64,000 bases of DNA from Bugulina stolonifera (Eukaryota > Bryozoa > Gymnolaemata > Cheilostomatida > Bugulidae). The stretch lies in the NCBI GenBank assembly GCA_935421135.1, contig OW285196.1, forward strand, positions 12,955,001 through 13,019,000, in the 5' to 3' direction. The notes below the pieces were generated by a model. The model had not been told where the DNA came from and made no database searches. It worked only from the letters and a program-made list of their open reading frames with translations. The position numbers and the translations under genes are program-made. Below are positions 1 to 8,840 of the stretch, one piece after another (position 1 is the stretch's first letter; each line of letters begins with the position of its first letter).

Positions 1-274
1 CATTAACCAAGTCATTTATATATATTAAAAATAGCAACGGTCCTAAAACAGATCCTTGTGGCACTCCCAATGTAATACTTCTTAATGACGATTTTTCAGT
101 ATTTATTTTCACAAACTGCTTCCGATTAGTTAAATAAGATTTAATAAGTTGAATGGCTGAGTCACTAAAGTTGTAAAAACGTAATTTAGATAAAAGAATA
201 CTATGGTTAATGGTATCAAATGCTTTTGAAAAATCTAAAAAAATTGTTTGGACAGCATTATGATTGTCTAAACG
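1..274 (-). mobile_element. Non-LTR retrotransposon (LINE) reverse transcriptase fragment
   Basis: Read on the minus strand, this stretch is one open frame with hallmark non-LTR reverse-transcriptase motifs: a segment reading [16 protein letters not shown], then a thumb-side segment, then [20 protein letters not shown]. The catalytic YADD motif would lie beyond the window's left edge. The frame stops being recognisable exactly where the duplicated RRM-gene segment begins (about 274), so either the duplication broke the LINE or the LINE inserted at the junction. CR1/Jockey/RTE-type clades are all possible; the motif alone does not separate them. Confidence 0.9.
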
Positions 275-493
275 GATTTCTATATGACTGCTTATAATAT
301 ATCAATAATGATAATGTGACAGCATACGATTATTATCTACATGTATAATAGGAGGCGATTGAAAAGAGTGATACTACAGTCTATGTACCGTCTCTACCAC
401 CCCACACAACAACAAGTAATCTGTTTGATTGGTTCAAGGAGTACGGAGTGTTGCTCAATGTTCACATACCCAGAGATCGTTTCTTGCCAGAAA

Positions 494-866
494 ATATCAG
501 TATGTGTATATTATTATAATACAGTAATATAGTGATATCAGTATGTGTATATTATTGTAATACAGTAATATAGAAATATCAGTATGTGTGTATTATTGTA
601 ATACAGTAATATCAGTATGTGTATATTATTATAATACAGTAATATAGTAATTTCAGTATGTGTATATTATTATAATACAGTAATATAGTAATTTCAGTAT
701 GTGTATATTATTGTAATACAGTAATATCAGTATGTGTATATTATTATAATACAGTAATACAGTAATATCAGTATGTATATTATTATAATACAGTAATATA
801 GTAATATCAGTATGTGTATATTAACGTAATACAGGAATCTAGTAATATCAGTATGTGTACTAGGCA
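494..866 (+). repeat. Minisatellite in intron after exon 8' (AT-rich, about 32-41 bp units)
   Basis: Tandem, variable units built on CAGTATGTGTATATTATT followed by ATAATACAGTAATAT. The array begins exactly at the 5' splice site: exon end ATATCA, then GTATGTGTATATT, and each unit repeats ATATCAGTATGTGTAT. Some units carry an extra AGTAAT block, which gives two unit lengths. The equivalent array in the parental gene (19601-20190) is longer. Confidence 0.9.
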
Positions 867-930
867 CCTAGTCAGCCAGGAGTTATGGCTGTTTGTCACA
901 ATTGTGGTAGAGCTGTTCATAAAGATGTTG

Positions 931-1248
931 TCTGTAATCACCTTGTTGATATTGTGTAATTATCATTGTTTACTGTGTATATTTCTGTAATCACCTTGTT
1001 GATATTGTGTAATTATCATTGTTTACTGTGTATATTTCTGTAATCACCTTGTTGATATTGTGTAATTCTCATTGTTTACTGTGTATATTTCTGTAATCAC
1101 CTCGTTGATATTGTGTAATTATCATTGTTTACTGTGTATATTTCTGTAATCACCTTGTTGATATTGTGTAATTATCATTGTTTACTGTGTATATTTCTGT
1201 AATCACCTTGTTGATATTGTGTAATTATCATTGTTTACTGTGTATATT
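931..1248 (+). repeat. 53-bp tandem repeat, six copies, before exon 9'
   Basis: Units start with TCTGTAATCACC at 931, 984, 1037, 1090, 1143 and 1196, an exact 53-bp period, with only one or two substitutions between units. The array runs into the real 3' splice site TTTCTGTAG (exon starts 1256). Every unit carries the same context as TTTCTGTAA, a splice acceptor with its AG changed to AA. The parental copy has a single unit (about 20260-20312), so the expansion happened after the duplication or was lost from the other copy. Confidence 0.95.
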
Positions 1249-1805
1249 TCTGTAGAAGGTTATGGACTGGTTCAGTTCCTTAAGAAAGAAGACGCGGAGA
1301 AGGCTATCAAAGACAGTAAATATAATGCCAGGATGGCACGTGTAAGTTTCTATTGGCCGTCATAGTCCTAGCTGTGGGAATATACTGACACTAATATTAG
1401 ATATGTATGTATCAACACTAAACAGTAGGAGCTAAACCCATCTTATTCTCTTCCAATAGTTTCAAATAATCGGAAAGATTACGGTTGGTGTGTGCAGTGT
1501 AGACTGATGTTGTAGCCGTCTCTTATATTAATATAAAGTAGTTATACCAATTAATTTCACACCAATACAATAACTTTTCTGTAAATAGTTATAATGCTAT
1601 TTCTAACATCTCATCAATTGTGCTATGAATAAAAAATTGATCTTTGTTTGTAAATATTTTTAGAAAAACAATGAGGGAAGCTCTTTGGAGGAGAGTAAGA
1701 TAGTAATTCAAGATCTACTAGGTTTAACTACTAAAGTAGAGTTGGAAGAGATGTGTAAGGGCTATGGTACTATTGAAGAGGCTTATGTCATTTCGCCAAA
1801 GCAAT

Positions 1806-2080
1806 TAGGTATGTATAAGATACTAGGTACATGTATGTATAAGGTACTAGGTACATGTATGTATAAGGTACTAGGTACATGTATGTATAAGACACTAGGT
1901 ACATGTATGTATAAGGTACTATAAGGTACTAGGTACATGTATGTATAAGGTACTATAAGGTACTAGGTACATGTATGTATAAGGTACTATAAGGTACTAT
2001 AAGGTACTAGGTACATGTATGTATAAGGTACTAGGTACATGTATGTATAAGGTACTAGGTACATGTATGTATAAGGCACA
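1806..2080 (+). repeat. 24-bp minisatellite (AAGGTACTAGGTACATGTAT...) after exon 10'
   Basis: Units of about 24 bp contain GGTACTAGGTACATGTATG, interspersed with shortened AAGGTACTAT units. The array starts at the donor GTATGTATAAG directly after exon 10'. The same intron in the parent (20905-21210) has a 32-bp version of this unit with an extra ACAAATGT, so the two arrays amplified independently from a shared seed. Confidence 0.9.
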
Positions 2081-2809
2081 GTATTGTAGTTTTGGTATCA
2101 TTTTTAATAATTAGAATGACATCGCACTGTTATGTTCACAGTAGCAATGACCAGTAATATGTGCGTTCTAATTTGGTTTAGGGTTTGTAAAGTTCACGAC
2201 CCGAGACGAAGCTCTAAAAGCCTTGGATGGACTGCAGTCTATGAATATATTCGCTTTGATGGCCAGGCCCAAGTAAGAGATAAGTTTAACTTACGTGTAG
2301 ATATTATTATGTGTGTATACATGTACTACAATATAAACAGTAGATACATGTACATATTATAACATACTTATGTAGATAACATTACATGAGATGTATGTAG
2401 GCATGTACACTGTAATACTAATCACAAACACATGAATATATGATGCATATTGAACACTGTCACTGTATTGGAAAATATTGGTGTGACCGAGTATTCTTAT
2501 AATGAATAACAGAAAAGACACATTTTTATATTTTGATTTAGTTCTGGTATTCGATGCATCATCGTCATTCGTAAATTTTATAAGGTCTTGGTTCATTTAC
2601 AACAGAAAGCAAAGCTCTCTAAGCATGGAATGGTGTTCCTGTAATCTTTTCACGACCTCCATATAGCGATGTAGCGATTATTTAATGTCCACATAAGAAT
2701 GTACCTGGTGTGTATTCTTATAAAATGGTGGATATTTTATTCTTTTTAGCTTCATTGATTATTATTTGTTTGCAGGAAGTTATTGACCGGTGCGCGAAGA
2801 ATTTTCTAG

Positions 2810-4139
2810 AATCATGGGGGCTGGCGGAGAGGTGATGAGACTAATTTCGCTTACAAACATATATTATGTAGGTATCTAATATCTGCATATACCTCTGTAC
2901 TATGAGTACGTTCTCTACTTACTGTTAGTAGGCTTAATTACATTACTAGATATAGTTTTGTTTATTTGCAAAACATAATTTTGTTTATACTTGTGAACAT
3001 GAAATGTAATGTAAATACAGTAAGTTATCCTGTTTTCTGCAATGTCACAATCACCTTCTGCCAAAGAACACTATATCGTTTTAGTTTATCTTTGTTACTC
3101 AATAAGCTACAGCATAATGTACTGTACATCGTGTGCATGTAGTTGGTGCCATTTTTTTTGTTCTATATTATAAAATTTTAATATAATTATTATAGTATAA
3201 TGATTTTATAGCCACTTCACATTTTATGCATGGTAATAATATACAATTATAACATTGCTTTGTTCTACCATTGAGCAGGACTCGATTAAACTTAGTTCTA
3301 TACTGCATTCTTGCCGACGAGTTTACCTAAATATTACTTACTATAGTTTTGGAAATAGACTTGTGTCATTTGTATGTTTATATACATGACTTATACTTGT
3401 TTACATGCACTAGCAGTCTTTACTAGTTAGATACTGGATTGTAAACCTACTGCTTCATTCAAATGGTATCATAAAAATGGGTCAGTCAAAGTGTAAGGTT
3501 AATATTGGTTGTTTGTAATTTCACCATACTTGTCTTAATTTTAGTACATTTTGAATAATTTGGAAAGTTTTTAGCGTATGTACTCTGTTGTATCTACTAC
3601 AGCTCCCCACTGATGTTAACTACATGGGTGCTATGGAGTTACAGTTCAGAGGGTGATGTGTTAATAACCTGTTGTACTTTGTATTGTGTTGTGTTTCCTA
3701 GTATATTTGATAAAATAAAAATCATAAAATAGAATTTCTTTGTCTAATAAATAATGTAAATGCCTATGTATAGGGGTTTGATGTGCGGGTGTTCTCCATG
3801 GCGGGCTGAGGGTTGTGTTTCCACCGCTGTTTACAATAATTTTAATAATTAGTATTGTTATCATGATTATTCATTACTTTTATCTTGCACAAAGAGGAAA
3901 CCACAATGTTGGCAACCCTGGACGATTAATTTAATCACAAATATCCATTTAATTGTATAATATTCACATTTCTGCCTAAACACGTCAATGGTTACAGCTT
4001 CAGTATTTAGGGCTATGTGTATCTTATACGGTTTGATTGGATTAAAGTAATTAATGTAACGAACCAACGCGCTAGTTTGCTTCGCTGATAGTAAAAACTG
4101 TCTTTTTAGAATCTGAGGCTAAAGCAAATAATGTAGTTA
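2810..4139. other. Non-coding 3' flank; end of duplication at about 3708
   Basis: The 2810-3708 part is the 3' flank shared with copy 2 (21812-22696). It includes an unusually well conserved stretch near 3600-3660, open in copy 2 but interrupted by TGA in copy 1. From 3709 to 4139 I see only AT-rich unique sequence and no supported gene. Confidence 0.6.
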
Positions 4140-4300
4140 TAACAACGTTGGTTATAACCATAGAGTTATCTCTATGGTTATAACCATAGAGGTAACACCA
4201 CAGAGAACTCCATGGTTATGACCATAGAGGTAACACTGATAACTCTATGGTTATAACCATAGAGGTAACAACCCTATGATAACTTTATGGTTACAACTTT
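4140..4300. repeat. Cluster of palindromic CCATAGAGGTAAC units
   Basis: At least five alternating copies, direct and inverted, of GGTTATAACCATAGAG(G/T)TAAC fill about 160 bp and can fold into several nested hairpins. The core CCATAGAGGTAAC is also the outer end of the TIR at 38564, so this looks like stacked terminal ends of the same non-autonomous transposon family. Confidence 0.7.
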
Positions 4301-4465
4301 CTCTGCAACTTTTCTTTCTTTTCCTTGGGTTTTTCCAGATTAATATATATTGCTGCTAGTGCTGCGGAGTACCCTACATTTGTCTTCAGTTTAGCAGACT
4401 CAACGGCTAAAGTACGCATTCAGAGCAGGGGCATTTTTTCAAGTTTTTAAACTGAGGTCTCCATA

Positions 4466-4494
4466 GGCCAGGGGGCCGCGTAGGCCCCCTGGCC
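4466..4494. repeat. Perfect GC-rich palindrome (12-bp arms, 5-nt loop)
   Basis: GGCCAGGGGGCC, loop GCGTA, then GGCCCCCTGGCC: a perfect 12-bp stem that is almost all G/C inside an otherwise AT-rich region. Confidence 0.85.
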
Positions 4495-4499
4495 GCCGG

Positions 4500-6508
4500 A
4501 GCTTTTTCAGCATAACTCACAAAAAGAGAAGGGTTTTGGAACACTTCACACCGTTGCTTGGATCTCATGTTTATTGCAGCTAGATAGCACACTACTGAAA
4601 AAATCTATTTAAGATTAGTTTGATTGCTAACTATATTACCGGGTAGTGTCTATATCCAAGAACTTAATTAAATTCAGAATAGTACATTCAAAGAACGTGT
4701 AATTACTAAAAAACTAGTCTGAGTCATACAAGACCCAGAAGTGTGGGTGCGACTTTTATAGCTAGGCTGTGTGTAGGGGTTCTGGTAAGTGTCATGAGAC
4801 TGTATCTGGGAAGATCCAAGGCCAGAGAGAGTACCTGATATCCTAGCTGGAAAGAGTGAGAAACTGTATGAGTTAACTTCAGTAAGATAACTTTATTGAA
4901 CAACAGCCTACAGAAAACCAAAGTTAGAATGAAAAATTGTGCTCCTAATATATGAATTATAGTTCTCAACCAAGGTCACAATGCCAAAAATGCGATAAAC
5001 CAGAAAGCAAAAAAGAGTCCGGTACAAACTGGTCTCGAATTACAAATATAATAAAAGGTATAACTACATATCAAAAAGACTATCGGCATTATCAGAGATA
5101 AATACATAGCAATAATCGATATCATATAGGTTTACAGGAAGGGTAATAAAAGATAATCAAAAATGGGCAACATGTATACTTGTAATTCACACGACAAAGC
5201 AGTCGTTAAGACAATGCAAGGGGATATAGCGATGTTTACTTCCAATTATTTCTAGAGTTATAGTCGTTTGGGAGTCTGCATCACTCAAGATTTTTATTCC
5301 TCACGTTTCAAAACTAGTTCTAATATCATCATTAGCAATTTCATCTCCGATGATGATACTTGGACTAGCATCGAAATAGGCCTATAAGGAGTAAAATTCA
5401 AAAAGTGTCTGGTACTACTTTACACCATAAAACATCTTCAAATGTACATGTGTATATAGTAAATAAAAAATAATGCTGTTGCCAGACACTGCTATTGCTT
5501 TAAACCAAAACTAAGTTCTCACCGCATGCTTGCACAGCTTGGTGCTTGGTTTCCTTCACCTCAACTACTGTCTACCAGAAACAACCATCTCTACTTCACA
5601 CGCACATGATGCTGTGTTGTTCGGAGCAGATAATTATGCTTCATCTCCTGTTCCAGTCTGTCGTCTTAAAAAACAGAAACTTTCATACATTTGAAGTTGA
5701 ATGAAACCGAGTAAATCCTAGATTAGTTATAATATTGTGGTGGACAACCACAGCGACACTTGTGCGCAAAACAACGTCGACCCATAAGGACATCCTGAGA
5801 CACCTGTATAGACTTATCACTGTAAAGGACTAGCCACACTGCTATTACTTTTACTATGAATTTTTACTACCCATATATATTACATTGTTAGAATTATTAC
5901 AACGGCAAATTTTTAGTCATCCTTACCTAATGGGATCTTGGATAGTTGTACGGGGCCTGGCGGAAGTTAGAAGTCACTCTGTTTTATCTATAAAAGAGCA
6001 ATATAATATTTTATAAATCGGTCTTCCCTATGCTTTCAACTAGTACACTTCTTTAATCAAATATAATATGTAACCAGCACTAGAGCACTCTGGACTTGTT
6101 CTGCCTAGTTAGGTGCATAACTGCAAGGAGGGTGGACTCGGTGGTGCATAATCAATCAAGGCTAGGTAGCCATATGTTACATTGCTAAAGCTGTTGGGTA
6201 GTTGTGGTAGCGAGGGTCATTTTTCACATCCACGACAATATATCTAACTAATAAACCCTATTCTACAGTACATCTAAAGTTATGATAAAATTAAATCAAA
6301 TAAAAATGCTAAATCAAAGCGCAATTCTGGTGCTTCTAAAATTAAGTAATAAAACTCTTGATAAAATGTAATCCACACTCCACAGGATCATATCAATATT
6401 CATGCATAGGTCTCATTTTATTAGTTTGAAATAACAAATATCAAACTACATTTTTCAAATTGATATTGTAAAACTTTCACAACAGTAGAATAGAATAAAA
6501 ATAATGAA
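4500..6508. other. No gene recognised
   Basis: AT-rich sequence. Short open frames on both strands show no recognisable domain and no matching splice pattern. I see no LTR, long TIR or RNA gene. Confidence 0.5.
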
Positions 6509-6625
6509 ACTGAGGTTCATTATTAACTAAAGGTGAACATTAAATAATCTTCTAAAATTATGTTTTATTAACATGAAATAATATTTTATCCTCATGTTTA
6601 ATTTTGGTTAATAGTGAACCTCAGT
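6509..6625. repeat. Short foldback / MITE, about 117 bp
   Basis: ACTGAGGTTCATTATTAAC at the left and its near-perfect complement GTTAATAGTGAACCTCAGT at the right make terminal inverted repeats of more than 20 bp around an AT-rich loop. No clear target-site duplication was found, so the superfamily is unassigned. Confidence 0.7.
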
Positions 6626-6629
6626 TAAC

Positions 6630-7667
6630 CAATCAATAGATTTATTGAACATGAAAATAGACTAAAGTGAATAAAACGGTTTAAGCAAGGAGTAAGTAAA
6701 GTACTAAAAATTGCGCAAGTTCTAGAGTTTAATAAAAAATATAATGAAGTAGTATAATAATTATAATATAATTAGCAATATAAATAAATAATATATATAA
6801 TACAAATAATAAATAAAAATACAAGCAATATTACATAATATTATTTATATTAATATAAATAAATAAAAATATTTATATAATATATATTCAATACTTATAC
6901 TGATTTTTTTCAAATTTTTGCAACTGTCGAGTTACCCGTTGGGATTCTTATCAACAAAAATATTTATCTGTAAGTTGAACAAATAAATTAACTTTTACTA
7001 CACACCTGAAAAACTTGGTTAGAGATGTTTGTCTTACCTTTTTTATCTAGGTTCCATTCTTTTCTATTTTATTTGGACAACTGGGCGACAAACTGCGACT
7101 ACTAACTTTGACCTTGACCATAGTAAGTAAAAGATTAACTTGAAATGTTATAAAGTCATAGCCCGTCTTTTGTTAATCACCATTAGCTAGGTTGGGGCTT
7201 TAGCTTAATACCCATAATTACTGCCTAAGCCTAATGTTAGCAGGCTAACTGCTATTCACCGCGGCACACTTATGTGTATGAATTGCTAAGAGATGGTGAA
7301 TGCATTCAAACGACGCTTTTGATTGATTTTTCTGATTTTGTTGGACTGTGCAATAATGTAATATATGTTGTTATTTTTTTTTTACATAGAAAAGGGGGAT
7401 TGCGTGACTCTGGCGCCAGTAGCAAAAAATCGTCACTGCGGCCGAGAGTAGTATTAACATTTATTACCTGTATCACATTCTTGACTCTTGAGCAGTATTT
7501 ATTTATACCCGTTAGCTAGGTTAATTAATTTAAATTTAAATTTATTATATAATTTTATTATAATTATGGCTTATATTTTAATTATGGGTTATATCGTTGT
7601 GGCCCAAGCTCAGTGTTAGAAATGAACCATTTGAGTTGGGTACACTGTACACTCCCTATTGAAGGTG
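6630..7667. other. Extremely AT-rich spacer, no gene recognised
   Basis: 6750-6900 is nearly all A/T with TAATATAAATAAATA-type low-complexity sequence. The rest holds short open frames without recognisable content. It ends at the 5-bp target duplication of the LTR retrotransposon (7668-7672). Confidence 0.5.
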
Positions 7668-7672
7668 TGCCA

Positions 7673-8630
7673 TGTAACATTAAGTATAGTAATATTTACC
7701 TGTGTGTGTATTGTAGAGCGTGTATCATTATATTAGTAATAACCAAAGGGTATTGGGTTTGCGAACAATCAAATGTCCATTAATGTTTAGTAGTCAGTTT
7801 AGCGTCTTTCTCATGGGAGTGTTATAACTAAAATTGGGGGTTTTGGTATTGTCAGTTATAACATTTAATTGGAGCCAAAGTACTTAGGACTCACCAGCTG
7901 TACGTAGTATGTAGTAGTAGTACGCTGTCTGTAGGTCCTTTTGTCAGCACCTTGATCTCCAATGTAGTAAGCTGTGTGGCGTAGGTTCTGGTTCTGTGGT
8001 CTAGGATGTGGCGGTGTCGACTCTATTCCAAGGTCTACAACGAGATAGTTGTTCCGCATATATCCTTGCTCCTTAGTACGCATTGATATGAGTTACTGGG
8101 TAGCCTACGATCCACCTACACTCCACACGCTCCACACTATTGTAGTTTAGTTTAGTTTTTAGTGTTTTTGTTTTAGTGTTTTATTGGTTTTTATTTGGTT
8201 TTCTATTTTGTAGTTTTTCTTTCATTTTCGTGTTTTCCACTAGCTTATACATTTGTATAATATGTACGTGTAACGTCTATGTAGTCGTCCACTCTTGTCA
8301 CTGTGTGACTTATCTACAGGTATGTCGACAGTCTATACTGCTGTCTCTCCATGCCTCATTTTCACAGTCTACTCTAGGTATCTGTCTATCTATCTCTCTA
8401 CTGAGACTACTCTACTGTGTAGGTACTCCTCTCCTATATATACCTGTCCTGTCTACAGTCAGCCAATCAATTTTAGTGAGGAGTTACATTCTCTTAAGTG
8501 CGCAAGAGTGGACAACTCTTAAATATACTAATTGTCACTATTTATATGCAACAGGAGGCTGCCATTTGTAATGTCCGGAACTCTCTCGAGAATGTTAGTA
8601 AACAAAAGCACGTGCCTTCGTATTGTTACA
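7673..8630 (-). repeat. 3' LTR of the Gypsy element, with about 735-bp internal insertion
   Basis: The first about 146 bp and last about 78 bp match the LTR at 12861-13108. Between about 7819 and 8552 lies extra sequence absent from the other LTR, either a later insertion here or a deletion there. Open frames inside it (for example 8176-8571) have no recognisable content. Confidence 0.85.
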
Positions 8631-8840
8631 TCTCCCTCCTCAAGTATGATTGATACACTGAGTATATAGAATGAGTATTTATATGTGAACTGTAACGGTA
8701 ACTGAACTGCAACGGGGATATATATTGATATATATGTGAGATAGGATAGGATATGAAGATAAGAAAACGATGAACAATTTATAACTATGTACAGGGATTG
8801 AGGAGTGGGCATGACCTACTCCATAGGAGCTGGCTGGCGC

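Larger units (their letters stand above)
367..2809 (+). pseudogene. 5'-truncated duplicate of tandem-RRM gene, reading frame intact
   Basis: Exons at 367-499, 1256-1341, 1664-1808, 2182-2272 and 2776-2809 match exons 8-12 of the complete gene at 15825-21811 in length (133, 86, 145, 91, 34 nt), phase and splice sites. They encode both RRMs: RNP2 VYVPSL and RNP1 KGYGLVQF in the first, RNP2 IVIQDLL and RNP1 GFVKF in the second, ending in a short basic tail and TAG. No stop or frameshift is seen. The N-terminal helical region and linker are missing, and the sequence upstream is a LINE fragment, so no start codon or promoter of the parent is present. It is either a recent pseudogene or a gene that has gained a new start outside the window. 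Substitutions relative to the parent are a mix of silent and replacement changes. Confidence 0.8.
274..3708 (+). repeat. Segmental duplication, copy 1 (partner 19380-22696)
   Basis: About 3.4 kb is nearly identical, in the same orientation, to 19380-22696. Homology starts at GGATTTCTATATGACTGC (274 and 19380) and ends near GTGTTTCCTA-TATATTT (3708 and 22696). It covers five coding exons of the tandem-RRM gene, their introns and about 0.9 kb of 3' flank. The copies differ by scattered substitutions and mainly by the length of intronic minisatellites. The left breakpoint falls in intron 7 of the complete gene, so the first seven exons were not copied. Confidence 0.95.

Noticed and set aside
494..1250. 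Regular short repeats resembling a CRISPR array
   Set aside because: Units are contiguous with no unique spacers, lie in introns of a eukaryotic gene, and have no cas genes nearby; they are minisatellites.
4407..4592. Minus-strand open frame across the GC palindrome
   Set aside because: No domain, no splice context, and its unusual composition comes from the palindrome.
8176..8571. 131-codon open frame on the plus strand
   Set aside because: Low-complexity, Phe/Tyr/Cys-rich translation lying inside an LTR insertion; no domain and no splice context.
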